Assembly: GCF_014648655.1 (NCBI RefSeq)
Contig: NZ_BMRN01000010.1
Span: forward strand, 208,437-272,436
Origin: Streptomyces atratus
Lineage (GTDB): Bacteria > Actinomycetota > Actinomycetes > Streptomycetales > Streptomycetaceae
Reading direction: 5' to 3'
Length of the DNA: 64,000 nucleotides
A program made the position numbers and the translations under genes. Numbering within the stretch: the first letter of the stretch is position 1; every line of letters begins with the position of its first letter. This document shows, in pieces, positions 44,037 through 53,021 of the stretch. The notes beneath the pieces are model-generated. The model did not search any database, was not told the DNA's origin, and saw only the letters and a list, made by a program, of their open reading frames with translations.

Positions 44037-44687
44037 ATGAGGAATCGCTTCCGCCGCGGAGACCGCGACGCCCTGGGAGAGCTGTACGACGAGCACGCCC
44101 AGGTGCTGTACCGCTATGCGCTGCGGGTGACGGGCGACTGGGCGGAGGCCGAGGACGTCGCCTCGGCGACGTTCCTGGAGGCATGGCGCAGCCGGGAGAA
44201 GCTGCGCCCCGACGGGGACAGTCTGCGCCCATGGCTGCTGGGAATCGCCACCAACATCATGCGCCGCAACGCACGCGCACGCCGACGCCGCGAGATCGCG
44301 CTCGCCCGCGTCCCCGAACGCGGCTCCATTCCGGACTTCACCGACGATCTCGTCACGCACCTCGCGGATGCCGAGCAACTGCGTGCCGCGCACACCGCGC
44401 TCGCCCGCCTGCGGCGGCGCGACCGGGAGGTCTTCACCCTCGTGGTGTGGGCCGGCCTGGACTACGCGGCCGCGGCCGAGGCACTCGGCGTGCCGATCGG
44501 CACCGTCCGCTCACGCCTGTCCCGCGCCCGTGCCCGACTGCGCGAACTCACCGACGCAGAAGCCCGCGCCACACGCTCAGGGGCCACGCGGGCCGGAGCC
44601 GAACGCCCCTCGCGGCGGGAAACGGGGAACCCGCCGCCACCCCCGACAAGCCAGTACCGGGCCGCTTCCCCGCGGCCCGGTCGTTGA
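44037..44687 (+). CDS. ECF-type RNA polymerase sigma factor
   Basis: This 216-residue sigma-70 protein contains region 2 (RDALGELYDEHAQVLYRYAL ... WAEAEDVASATFLEAWRSRE) and region 4 (LRRRDREVFTLVVWAGLDY ... GVPIGTVRSRLSRAR). A Pro/Arg-rich tail of about 40 residues follows. The ATG follows GGAG by 6 bases; in-frame GTG codons upstream are possible alternatives. It is followed 16 bases later by a membrane-anchored CU044_5270 protein, a recurrent pairing in actinomycetes that suggests control of sigma activity from the membrane. A secreted protein gene is divergent to it. Confidence 0.94.
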   Translation: MRNRFRRGDRDALGELYDEHAQVLYRYALRVTGDWAEAEDVASATFLEAWRSREKLRPDGDSLRPWLLGIATNIMRRNARARRRREIALARVPERGSIPDFTDDLVTHLADAEQLRAAHTALARLRRRDREVFTLVVWAGLDYAAAAEALGVPIGTVRSRLSRARARLRELTDAEARATRSGATRAGAERPSRRETGNPPPPPTSQYRAASPRPGR

Positions 44688-44703
44688 CCCAGGAGAACCA
44701 CGG

Positions 44704-45798
44704 ATGAACACCACCCCGCGACGCCGTACGCACCACCGGTCCGAGGAGACCGAACGCCTCGGCCTCACCGGCCTGCTGCCCCCACCGCCGGTCCCCGGCC
44801 TGGGCCCCGACCGTGAACTGCTGCTGAAGGAAGCACTGCTGCACAAGGCCACCCCCGTCGAACCGCCCGGCAGCCTCGTCACCCGGGCCCCGCGCCCGCG
44901 CCGGCGTCTGGTCCGGTTCGCGGCGCCGGCTGTCGCCTGCGCCTTGGCGGTCGGCGGCGTCATGGCGGTGAACCTCGCGGACACCCCCGGGCACGGCACC
45001 ACCGCGGTCAAGGATGGCAGCGCCACCGGCGCACCCGAGGCGGCACAGCTCCTCGACCGCATCGCACTCGCCGCCGCCGGGACGAAGCAACCGGCGGTCC
45101 GCGCCGACCAGTTCCTGTACATCGAGAGCAAGGTCGCCTACGCCGCGCAGAGCGCCGCAGGAGGCCCCGTGACCATGGCCCTGGCGCACACGCGGCAGGT
45201 GTGGTCGTCCGCCGACGGCAGTCGCCCCGGCCTGCTGCGCGAGGCGGGCGAGCCCGACAGCCGGCTCGACGACGACGCACCCGTTTACCACCTCGACGGC
45301 CCGGGGGCGACACCCCGGCCGAGCACCCCGGACAAGAAGGGCCCGTCGATCAGCGACCCGACCCACGAGTACGTCGCGTCGCTGCCCACCGACCCCGACG
45401 CCCTGCTGAAGCTGATCCGGGACGAGACCCGCGGACAGGGCCAGGACCCGGACCAGCGAGCATTCACCGCGATCGGCGACCTGCTGGCCGAGACCTGGGC
45501 ACCACCGAAGGTCGGTGCCGCGCTCTACAGGGCCGCCGCGAAGATCCCCGGAGTCACCGTGATCCAAAAGGCCGCCGACGCCACGGGACGCGAAGGCGTT
45601 GCCGTCGCCCGTACGGCACACGGGCAGCAAACGCAGTGGGTCTTCGACCGGACCACGTACGCATTCCTCGGTGAACGCACGGTCCTCACCGAAGCCGGCG
45701 ACGCCGGCCCGGCCGGAACCGTTGTCGGCACCTCCGCGATCCTCACCAAGGCCGCAGTCGACCGCGTCGGCGAGACTCCCGCGCCGACGACGACGTAG
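44704..45798 (+). CDS. CU044_5270 family membrane-anchored protein
   Basis: This 364-residue protein has an N-terminal cytoplasmic part of about 60 residues, one membrane segment (FAAPAVACALAVGGVMAV), and an extracytoplasmic domain with family-typical phrases (QFLYIESKV, LPTDPDALLKLI and QWVFDRTTYAFLGER). These proteins regularly sit after ECF sigma genes; an anti-sigma or sensor role is presumed but not proven. There is no zinc-binding anti-sigma motif. The ATG follows AGGAG by 7 bases. Confidence 0.92.
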   Translation: MNTTPRRRTHHRSEETERLGLTGLLPPPPVPGLGPDRELLLKEALLHKATPVEPPGSLVTRAPRPRRRLVRFAAPAVACALAVGGVMAVNLADTPGHGTTAVKDGSATGAPEAAQLLDRIALAAAGTKQPAVRADQFLYIESKVAYAAQSAAGGPVTMALAHTRQVWSSADGSRPGLLREAGEPDSRLDDDAPVYHLDGPGATPRPSTPDKKGPSISDPTHEYVASLPTDPDALLKLIRDETRGQGQDPDQRAFTAIGDLLAETWAPPKVGAALYRAAAKIPGVTVIQKAADATGREGVAVARTAHGQQTQWVFDRTTYAFLGERTVLTEAGDAGPAGTVVGTSAILTKAAVDRVGETPAPTTT

Positions 45799-45883
45799 CG
45801 CGGCAGCCATACGCATCGTCCGCCCCGGGTCACGGTCCCACCGGGGCGGCCGATGCGCCGCATCGCACGCCCCCTCCGAGATG

Positions 45884-45947
45884 TCTCGACATCAAGAGCT
45901 CAATGGATCAAAAGGGAAGCCTGGGGAGATTTGTCTCGATAACAAGA
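45884..45947 (+). promoter_or_regulatory. Two 14-bp MarR-type sites, 50 bp apart
   Basis: TCTCGACATCAAGA (45884-45897) and TCTCGATAACAAGA (45934-45947) are imperfect dyads of the TCTTGA/TCAAGA type used by MarR/OhrR-like regulators. Their 50-bp spacing places them on one DNA face. They lie upstream of the DNA-repair gene pair; the regulator is not nearby. Confidence 0.5.
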
Positions 45948-46067
45948 TATTTGACATCGATATACCTGCCGTCCGTGCCGACGTGCCCCGTCCCTGTGCG
46001 CTTCACGGCCGGGAGCGTCACAGTGGAAGGGGGGACATGGGGCGGGCCTGCCGGAGGAGGTGTCCGG

Positions 46068-46712
46068 ATGGATGTGACCGGCGAAAACGACGACCGGCTC
46101 CGCGACTACCACAGCAAACGGCACTTCGACGCGACGGCGGAGCCGCGCGGCGACGGCGGGCGGACGGGTGCGGCGCCCTGTTTCGTCGTACAGATCCACC
46201 AGGCGCGGCGCATGCACTTCGACTTCCGGCTGGAGGTCGGCGGCGTGCTGAAGTCATGGGCGGTGCCGCGCGGACCTTCGGAGAACCCGCGCGAGAGGCG
46301 GCTGGCCGTCCCCACGGAGGACCATCCGCTGGAGTACCGCACGTTCGAGGGAGTCATCGCGAAGGGCAAGTCCGGCGGCGGCACGGTGATCGTCTGGGAC
46401 CAGGGCACCTACCGGCCGCTCAGCCACGACCGCTGGGGTGCGCCCGTGCCGTTCGCGCAGTCCCTTGAGGACGGGCACGCGACCTTCTGGCTCGACGGCA
46501 CCAAGCTGCACGGCGAGTTCGCCCTCACCCGCTTCAAGGGAGGCGGTGCGGACGACGCCCCGGGCGGGGAGATATGGCTGCTGATCAAGGCCAAGGACGG
46601 GCGCGCCACCCATGACGGGCCGGACGCACCGGACCCGTACCGGGCACGTTCGGCCCGTACGGGGCGCACCCTGCAACAGGTCGCCGCCGAGGAAGGGGGC
46701 GGACTTCCGTGA
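46068..46712 (+). CDS. LigD-type 3'-phosphoesterase domain protein
   Basis: This 214-residue stand-alone phosphoesterase heals 3' ends (removes 3'-phosphate/ribonucleotide) as the N-terminal module of bacterial LigD does in end joining. The active-site motifs are QIHQARRMHFDFRLE, SWAVPRGPS, HPLEYRTFEG and GGGTVIVWDQGTY. No ligase or polymerase module is fused. The ATG follows GGAGGAGG by 7 bases. The stop overlaps the next gene's GTG (GTGA), so the repair pair is translationally coupled. Two MarR-type dyads lie upstream. Confidence 0.93.
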   Translation: MDVTGENDDRLRDYHSKRHFDATAEPRGDGGRTGAAPCFVVQIHQARRMHFDFRLEVGGVLKSWAVPRGPSENPRERRLAVPTEDHPLEYRTFEGVIAKGKSGGGTVIVWDQGTYRPLSHDRWGAPVPFAQSLEDGHATFWLDGTKLHGEFALTRFKGGGADDAPGGEIWLLIKAKDGRATHDGPDAPDPYRARSARTGRTLQQVAAEEGGGLP

Positions 46713-47377
46713 CCGCTCGCAGGACCGTTGAGGTCCTTCTCAGCCGCTACGGCACCACCTACGCCGCCGAGGCCGGCATCCGGCTGCGGAACACACCGCA
46801 GCCCCTCTACCAACTCCTCGTGCTCAGCGATCTGTTGAGTGCCCGCATCCGGGCGTCCGTGGCGGTGGCGGCGGCACGCGCGCTGTTCGCCCACGGCATG
46901 CGGTCCCCGGACCGGATGATCGGGTCGACATGGCAGCAGCGTGTCGACGCGCTGGGCGAGGGCGGCTACCGGCGCTACGACGAACGCACCGCCACCCAGC
47001 TCGGCGACGGGGCGGAGCTCCTGCTGGTCGAGTACGGGGGCGATCTGCGGCGGCTGCGCAAGGAGGCCGACGGCGACCTGGGCATCCTGCGGTCCGGGCT
47101 GCGCAGAACCCCGGGCATGGGCCCGGCCGGTACGGACATCTTCATACGCGAGGTGCAGGCAGTGTGGCCGGAGACGGCACCGTTCCTGGACGGAAAGGCT
47201 CTCCAGGGCGCCGAGAAGCTGGGACTGCCCGCCTCACCGGCGAAGCTCGCACAGCTGGCGGAGCAGGCCGAGCAAGCAGAGCAGGCCGACGACCGCGGGC
47301 CTGCCGTACTCGCGGCGGCCCTGGTGCGCGCCGCGCTGGACAAGCACGTCGTGGACGACGTCGCGGCGCGGGCCTGA
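46709..47377 (+). CDS. Endonuclease III-like (HhH-GPD) protein
   Basis: This 222-residue helix-hairpin-helix protein resembles the Nth/MutY fold. It opens with TPQPLYQLLVLSDLLSARIRA (start of the glycosylase fold); the HhH is TPGMGPAGTDIFIREV. The bifunctional-lyase Lys of Nth is missing from the HhH, and there is no C-terminal iron-sulfur cysteine set. So it is at most a monofunctional glycosylase or a structural damage sensor. It is coupled by GTGA to the 3'-phosphoesterase gene, which suggests joint base-excision or end processing. Confidence 0.88.
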   Translation: MTARRTVEVLLSRYGTTYAAEAGIRLRNTPQPLYQLLVLSDLLSARIRASVAVAAARALFAHGMRSPDRMIGSTWQQRVDALGEGGYRRYDERTATQLGDGAELLLVEYGGDLRRLRKEADGDLGILRSGLRRTPGMGPAGTDIFIREVQAVWPETAPFLDGKALQGAEKLGLPASPAKLAQLAEQAEQAEQADDRGPAVLAAALVRAALDKHVVDDVAARA

Positions 47378-47430
47378 GGAAGCGGCCCACCGCCCCGGCC
47401 CACCGCCCCGGCCCGTCGGCCGGGCCCTCG

Positions 47431-50151
47431 CTACACCCCCGCGGCGGCAGTCCGGCTCAGGAACGCCAGCCGGGCCCGCTTCTCCGGCTTGTCGATCTCC
47501 GGGCCGAGTTCGAAGCCCGCCCGGACCATCCGTGCGACGGCCTTCTCGTTGCGGGCGTCCGGCTCGACGACGATCCGCAGGTGCGCCGGGTCGCTGAAGA
47601 CGTAGCCGATGAGCACCGAGAGCAGGGCGGCCGTGAAGCCGCGTTCGGTGGTGTCGCCCGGACCGATCAGGAGGTGGACGCCGAAGTCGCCGGGCCGGAC
47701 GTCGTAGCAGTCGGCCAGCGGGTCGGCGGCCGGTTCGTACGTCTGGAAGAGGGCGACCGGGACGCCGTCGCGCAGGGCCAGATAGGCGTGGTGCGTGGTG
47801 AGCGAGTCCAGGAACTCGTAGGTCTCCAGGACCTCTTCACGGCTCGCGTCACCCATGCCCCAGAAGCGGGCGCGCTCCTCGGTGACCCAGCCGTGGATCA
47901 GGTCGAGGTCCGCGGCGGGGTCCACGGGGACGAGGCGGACGGTCCCGAAGCCGGGGGCCTCCTGCTCGTGGACGGGGGTGCGCACCGCGCTCGCGGCGGG
48001 GTCGGCGGTCATCTCGGCTCTCTTCTCTGTTCGGTGCAGCTTGTTCCAGTCCATGACCACGGGCGCGAGGTCGCCCCTTGCCCACAACGGCAGTTGGTCA
48101 CGGTGGTGGGCGTCACCGCGGACCCCGGACGCCCCGAACGGGACCACCCACAGGCTGTCCTCGCGCCGGGCCAGGTCCCAGACGTAGCGGGCGGCGGGGC
48201 CGCGGGCGAACCGGTCGGTGATGCCGGGAACGCTTGAGGTGGACAGCACGCAGTCGTGGTCACCGGCGAGGCCCGACCGGTCCGCGTCGGGGTCCGCACC
48301 GGGCAACGCCTGCCAGGGGGCCAGTCGGTGCACCTCGCCCCAGGGCCGCGGCGAGGCGCCCTCCGGGTACCGGGCCGCCACCGCCTCGGCCGCCGCGGCG
48401 ACGGCCGCCAGCCGGTCGGTGCGCGGCAGCGGTCCGTGTGTCAGCAGGTTCTCCAGGGCGTACGCGATTCTCGGCACGGCGGCCAGCCAGGGGCGGAACA
48501 ACGCCGGGTACGCGGGCGATCGGGCCGGGTCGGCGGAGCCGGTGAGTGCGGCCAGGGCGGGGTGGGCGGCCAGCCGGTGCACGACGTCCGCGCGCACGGC
48601 CGCATACAGCGTGGCGTCCGTGCTGTCGGCCTCCATGTGCCGGTCCCAGCACAGGAGTCGGTCACGCAGACGGGCGGCCCCGTGGCTGAGACCGGTCGCC
48701 CCGGCCAGCAGCTCCAGCAGCGGGCGGGCGGAGGCGAGACGGGTGTCGGTGTGGATGTCCACCATGCCCTTGGTGGTCCAGTCGCCGGACCGGCCGATCA
48801 GTTCCCGGATGCGTTCCGCCCGGTGCGGGGGCGCGAACTCGACGCCGAGCGGGGCGGCGAGGCCGCGCGCGTTGGCCATCACCGCCGCACCGTCGACCTC
48901 GGTGCGCGGCATCGGCGCATGACGGCCGCGCCAGGCGTACGCCGGGTCGTTGGCCGGTACGACGCGCAGCCGGTTCTCGCGCGGGCGCAGCGGGACGTGC
49001 CCGGCGACCCGGTGCAGGGTGGCGCCCGTGGTGTCGGCAGCGAGGACGACGTTGACCGGCTCCGCCCAGTGGTCCAGGGCGGCATCGAGATCGGCGACGG
49101 TACGGGCCCGGAGCAGGGCGGGCAGCACCTCGAAGCCCAGCTCGTGGGTGACACGGGGCGGATGGCGGAGGCTGATGCCGCCCGCCGGGCCGCCGTTCAC
49201 ACCATTCTCCGCGCCGACGCCGTCGTCACCGTCCGGCCCACCGATGATCACCGGCCCGCGCCCGGTCTCGATGATCTCGGCCGTGACCGGGTCGGCGCCC
49301 GCCACCTCGATCGTCTCGGTGTGGGAGGCGGCCGCCTCCCAGCCCCCGGGGCCCAGTGCCTCGACCCCGCCCGTCGCCGTACGCCGCAACCGCTCCCGGT
49401 ACAGGTCCTGGTAGTCGGCCATCGCGTTGGTGATCGCCCATGCGACGCCGCCGGTGTGCCCGAAGTGCGCGATGCCGGGTACGCCGGGGACGGCGAGGCC
49501 CACCACGTCGAAGTCGGGGCAGGCGAGCCGGATCTGCTGGTAGACGCCCGGGTCCTCGATGAAGCGGTGCGGGTCGCCCGCGACGATCGCCGCCCCGGTG
49601 GCGGTGCGGTCGCCGGTCAGCAGCCAGCCGTTGGAGCCGGAGGTGCCGGGGCCGTCGGTGGCGAAGAGCTCGATCGCTTCGTCGCCGAGCCGGCGGGCCA
49701 CCTCCTCGCGCCAGAGTTTGGTGGGGAAGCCCGCGAACAGGATGTGGGTGGAGAGCCAGACGCCCAGCGGGGTCCAGGGCTCCCACCGTCCCGGGGCGAC
49801 CCCGGCAGCCGTGAACTCCGGGGCGAGGCACGCCCCTTCGGCCAGGCCCTCATTGACGCCTTCGACGTACGAGGCAACCCATGCGGCGGTCTGCGGCGCG
49901 ACGAGCTCCAGACGTTCGAAGCAGCGTTGCGCGGTGTCGGCGAGCCGGGCCTGCCGGGCGAACCGGTCCCAGTCGACGGCGTCCGCACCGAGGAACGCGG
50001 CGGTGGTTCCCTGGACCCGGTGGCGTTCGATCTCGATCTGCCAGGCGCGGTCCAGGCCGGCGTTACGGCCCTGGGCGTGGGCGAGTTCGAGGGTGCTGCC
50101 CGCTCGTACATGGGGGATGCCCCAGTCGTCCCGGTAGACGTCTCCACGCAT
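47431..50151 (-). CDS. desG: Penicillin acylase (Ntn-hydrolase)/GNAT acetyltransferase fusion, DesG-like
   Basis: This 906-residue fusion has a penicillin-acylase Ntn-hydrolase in residues 1 to about 705 and a siderophore-type GNAT (Acetyltransf_8) in about 715-906. The expected processed nucleophile is Ser173 in GTSGSNGWLL, and the downstream NVVLAAD loop is the second family motif. GNAT marks are FGVHLLIGPG, RGFTAALLSVLIGY and LRIVVEPDARNEKAV. It is divergent from a siderophore-interacting reductase across a perfect iron box. Fusions of this kind have been proposed to add aryl-acyl groups to desferrioxamines (desG). I chose the ATG giving MRGDVYRDDWG; a TTG 13 codons upstream is possible. 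A Met near residue 714 could serve as an internal start for GNAT alone. Confidence 0.88.
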   Translation of the reverse strand: MRGDVYRDDWGIPHVRAGSTLELAHAQGRNAGLDRAWQIEIERHRVQGTTAAFLGADAVDWDRFARQARLADTAQRCFERLELVAPQTAAWVASYVEGVNEGLAEGACLAPEFTAAGVAPGRWEPWTPLGVWLSTHILFAGFPTKLWREEVARRLGDEAIELFATDGPGTSGSNGWLLTGDRTATGAAIVAGDPHRFIEDPGVYQQIRLACPDFDVVGLAVPGVPGIAHFGHTGGVAWAITNAMADYQDLYRERLRRTATGGVEALGPGGWEAAASHTETIEVAGADPVTAEIIETGRGPVIIGGPDGDDGVGAENGVNGGPAGGISLRHPPRVTHELGFEVLPALLRARTVADLDAALDHWAEPVNVVLAADTTGATLHRVAGHVPLRPRENRLRVVPANDPAYAWRGRHAPMPRTEVDGAAVMANARGLAAPLGVEFAPPHRAERIRELIGRSGDWTTKGMVDIHTDTRLASARPLLELLAGATGLSHGAARLRDRLLCWDRHMEADSTDATLYAAVRADVVHRLAAHPALAALTGSADPARSPAYPALFRPWLAAVPRIAYALENLLTHGPLPRTDRLAAVAAAAEAVAARYPEGASPRPWGEVHRLAPWQALPGADPDADRSGLAGDHDCVLSTSSVPGITDRFARGPAARYVWDLARREDSLWVVPFGASGVRGDAHHRDQLPLWARGDLAPVVMDWNKLHRTEKRAEMTADPAASAVRTPVHEQEAPGFGTVRLVPVDPAADLDLIHGWVTEERARFWGMGDASREEVLETYEFLDSLTTHHAYLALRDGVPVALFQTYEPAADPLADCYDVRPGDFGVHLLIGPGDTTERGFTAALLSVLIGYVFSDPAHLRIVVEPDARNEKAVARMVRAGFELGPEIDKPEKRARLAFLSRTAAAGV

Positions 50152-50201
50152 GCCGCATCCCGCCCCTTGCCAGATCGTTCGACTTCCCAAGCCCCCAAAA
50201 T

Positions 50202-50220
50202 TTAGGTTAGCCTAACCTAA
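50202..50220. promoter_or_regulatory. DtxR/DmdR/IdeR-type iron box
   Basis: TTAGGTTAGCCTAACCTAA is a perfect 19-bp palindrome, and one more A/T pair extends it on each side. It matches the actinobacterial iron-box consensus. It lies 51 bases from one start and 31 from the other, so it should repress both divergent genes when iron is plentiful. Confidence 0.96.
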
Positions 50221-50250
50221 AGTAATTCTTCGGCGCGGGGAGGGACAGCT

Positions 50251-50982
50251 GTGGGCCACGGCTGGGAGGGCGTTGTCCTCAAGCTCATGCGGGGACGGGA
50301 CTTCACGTTCACCGTGACCGGGGCCGAGCAGGTCACCGAGGACTTCCGCCGGGTACACCTCACCGACGGCGGGCTGCTCGCCGCGACCGGCGGAGCACAC
50401 CCGACCATGTGGGTCAGGATCTGGTTCGAGCAGGGCGGCAAACCGCACCAGCGCGCCTACACGCTGGTCGACCCCGACCCGGCGGCCGGGACGTTCAGCC
50501 TGGAGTTCGCCCTGCACAACGGCGCCGCGAGCGACTGGGCCCGCAGGGCCGAGCCGGGTGACACGATCGAGGCGACCCTGCAGGGCACCGGCTTCACCCT
50601 GCCCGAACCGCCACCCGCCCGGCTCTTCGTGATCGGCGACCCGGCCTCGCTGCCCGCCGTCAACTCCCTGCTGGACGCGGTCCCGCGGACCCCGGCCACC
50701 ATCTGGTTCGAGACCACGCACGCCTCGGACGAGAAGCTGCCGTTCCGCCTGGACCCGGACCACCACACCCTGCACCTGGTGCCGCGCCGCGACGGGGGCG
50801 CCGGGCTGGTCGCCGAGGTGAAGGCCGCGCTACCGGAGCTGCTGGGGGCCGACCCGTCCGATGCGTACGTCTGGATCGCCTGCGACACGGCGACGACCAG
50901 GTCCCTGTCCTCGTACGTACGCAAGGACCTGGCCGTCGCCAAGGAGCGGTTGAACGCGCTGGGTTACTGGCGCGCGGGCTGA
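50251..50982 (+). CDS. Siderophore-interacting protein (ferric-siderophore reductase)
   Basis: This 243-residue SIP-family flavoprotein reduces ferric siderophores to release iron. The FAD-binding R-x-Y-T-L motif is RAYTL at 68-72, preceded by an FAD_binding_9 beta barrel (TEDFRRVHLTDGG). The NAD(P)H-binding half contains RLFVIGDPASLPAV and VWIACDTATTRSL. The GTG start follows GGAGGGA by 5 bases. It is controlled by the iron box shared with the acylase/GNAT gene. Siderophore specificity is unknown; hydroxamates are likely from the neighbour. Confidence 0.94.
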   Translation: MGHGWEGVVLKLMRGRDFTFTVTGAEQVTEDFRRVHLTDGGLLAATGGAHPTMWVRIWFEQGGKPHQRAYTLVDPDPAAGTFSLEFALHNGAASDWARRAEPGDTIEATLQGTGFTLPEPPPARLFVIGDPASLPAVNSLLDAVPRTPATIWFETTHASDEKLPFRLDPDHHTLHLVPRRDGGAGLVAEVKAALPELLGADPSDAYVWIACDTATTRSLSSYVRKDLAVAKERLNALGYWRAG

Positions 50983-51094
50983 GCGGACTCCGGCTCCCCG
51001 GGTCTCCGGTCCAACCCGAACGCCAACCCGTCGAAACGAATCGGCGACCCTGCTCCTGAGTGGGATGACGCGACCCGTCACCACCATCCGCCCC

Positions 51095-51120
51095 GCCCGG
51101 GAGGCGTTCGCCTCCCGGGC
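51095..51120. terminator. GC-rich hairpin between convergent genes
   Basis: GCCCGGGAGGCG / CGCCTCCCGGGC almost back to back (effective loop GTTC). It lies between the reductase and permease genes, which converge. No T-run. Confidence 0.7.
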
Positions 51121-51251
51121 CGCGCGGCCCTGGTCCCACCGGAGTGTCGAGCGCAGGCCGCCGGGTCCCGAGCCGGCCGGCAGTCCGTGTGGGCGGGCAG
51201 CCGTACGCACGCTCCGCGGCTTGTACGGGTCTCAGCCAAAAGCCCCGGCCG

Positions 51252-52817
51252 TCAGTCCTCCACAACCAGCGCCGGAGTCTCCTTCGTCAGCACCTCGCCG
51301 CGGAAGAACGCCGGGCTGCGGCGCTGCATCACCAGCATCAGCACCAAACCGAGCAGCAGCAGCCCGACACCGATCACGAACACCGAGCCGACCCCGAAGA
51401 CCGACGAGCCGGAGCCGTACGCCGGATCCCACATGTCGTAGAGGGTCTTGCCGAAGACCGCGGTGAGCAGGATTCCGCCGACGACCGGGAAGAGGCCCTT
51501 GAAGACCAGGTCGCGGACGGAGCGGGTCAGGTCGGCGCGGAAGTACCAGGCGCAGGCGAACGCCGTCAGCGCGTAGTAGAAGCAGATCATCAGGCCGAGC
51601 GCGTAGATCGTGTCGACCAGGACGTGCTCGCTGACCAGGGTCATGACCGTGTAGAAGACGCCGGTCGCCACACCCGCCGTGACGGTGGCCTTCCCCGGGG
51701 TCCTGAAGCGCGGGTGGACACGGGCGTACGAGGCGGGCAGGGCCTCGTACGTGGACATCGCCAGGACCGTGCGGGCCACCGGGATGAAGGTGGTCTGCAG
51801 GCTCGCGGCGGCGGAGGCGAGCACGGCGATGAAGAGCAGGACGCCGAGGCCCGGGCCCATGACCGGGCCGGCGAGTGCGGCGAAGACGTTGTCGGAGGTG
51901 TCCGGGTTGGCAAGGCCGAGACCCGAGTCGCCGGAGCCGACGGCCATCTGGGCGGCGACACCGGTCGCCAGGTAGGAGCCGACGAGCACGACCATCGCGA
52001 TGAGGGCGGCGCGCCCGGGGGTCTTCTCGCTGCCGACGGTCTCCTCATTGGCGGTCAGACAGGCGTCCCATCCCCAGAACATGAAGATCGACAGCGACAG
52101 ACCCGCCGTGAACGTCGCGAACGACTGCACCGCGAACGGGTTCAGCCAGGACCAGGAGAAGTCCACCGACGAGGCGAACTCCCCACTGTTCGCCTTCTGT
52201 ACGGCCATCGCCACGAACAGCGCGAGGACGACGAGCTGAAGGCCCACCAGGGCGTACTGGACACCCTTGGTGGCCGTCATCCCCCGGTAGCTGATCGCCG
52301 TGGCGATCGCGATCAGGATCAGACAGGTGAGGATGTGGACGGGTTTGCTGTCGTCCAGGGCGGCGATCGAATCGCTGCCCGTGATCTCGCCCGCGAGGAG
52401 CCAGAAGTACGAGGTGGCGACGCCCGCCAGGTTCGACAGGACGATGATCGTCGCGATGACCAGGCCCCAGCCGCACATCCAGCCGACGCGCGGGCCGAAT
52501 GCCTTCACCGTCCAGGTGAAGGAGGTACCGCAGTCCGGCATGGCCTTGTTGAGTTCGCGGTACGCGAATGCGACGAGCAGCATCGGCAGGAAGCCGGCCA
52601 GGAAGACGGCGGGCATCTGCACGCCGACCTCGCCCGCGGTGGAGCCGAGGGTGGAGGTGAGGCAGTAGACGGGGGCGACGGTGGAGATGCCGATGACGGC
52701 ACTGCCCATCAGGCCGACGGAGTTCCCGCCCAGGCCCTTGCCGCGTACACCGCCGTCGGCCGGGGCCGTGCCCCGTACCGGGTCTCCGGCCTGCGGCCGC
52801 GCGTCCAGCTGTGTCAT
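51252..52817 (-). CDS. APC-family amino acid permease
   Basis: This 521-residue APC-superfamily permease has about 12 membrane segments. It begins after a hydrophilic tail with LGGNSVGLMGSAVIGISTVAP (the glycine-rich TM1 unwound region) and has TSFTWTVKAFGPRVGWMCGW in TM3. It is likely an importer of amino acids or amines. I chose the start MTQLDARPQ; MDIAAHNVLF is 10 codons upstream. It lies downstream of the aldehyde dehydrogenase operon but is separated by a strong terminator, so it probably has its own promoter in the AT-richer gap before it. Confidence 0.92.
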   Translation of the reverse strand: MTQLDARPQAGDPVRGTAPADGGVRGKGLGGNSVGLMGSAVIGISTVAPVYCLTSTLGSTAGEVGVQMPAVFLAGFLPMLLVAFAYRELNKAMPDCGTSFTWTVKAFGPRVGWMCGWGLVIATIIVLSNLAGVATSYFWLLAGEITGSDSIAALDDSKPVHILTCLILIAIATAISYRGMTATKGVQYALVGLQLVVLALFVAMAVQKANSGEFASSVDFSWSWLNPFAVQSFATFTAGLSLSIFMFWGWDACLTANEETVGSEKTPGRAALIAMVVLVGSYLATGVAAQMAVGSGDSGLGLANPDTSDNVFAALAGPVMGPGLGVLLFIAVLASAAASLQTTFIPVARTVLAMSTYEALPASYARVHPRFRTPGKATVTAGVATGVFYTVMTLVSEHVLVDTIYALGLMICFYYALTAFACAWYFRADLTRSVRDLVFKGLFPVVGGILLTAVFGKTLYDMWDPAYGSGSSVFGVGSVFVIGVGLLLLGLVLMLVMQRRSPAFFRGEVLTKETPALVVED

Positions 52818-53021
52818 GAAGAGGACGTTATGCGCTGCGATATCCATATTCGGAGGCTGAGACTCCGGAACCCCATCCTTGAATTTCAAGTGACAGAACG
52901 GGCACATGGAAATTAATTGAAGGCGATCGATGAGTACGACCTGCCAATGAGAGGTCAACGCTCGATCGCAGCGCCGTACGAGAATCGCAGCACTGCCCGT
53001 TTTGTGGTGGTTCAAAATTTT

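Noticed and set aside
46068..47377. A complete non-homologous end-joining locus
   Set aside because: Only the 3'-phosphoesterase module is present; there is no Ku, ligase or polymerase gene in the window.
47431..50151. A beta-lactam resistance or degradation gene
   Set aside because: The acylase half belongs to the broad Ntn family; the iron box, GNAT fusion and reductase neighbour fit siderophore tailoring better.
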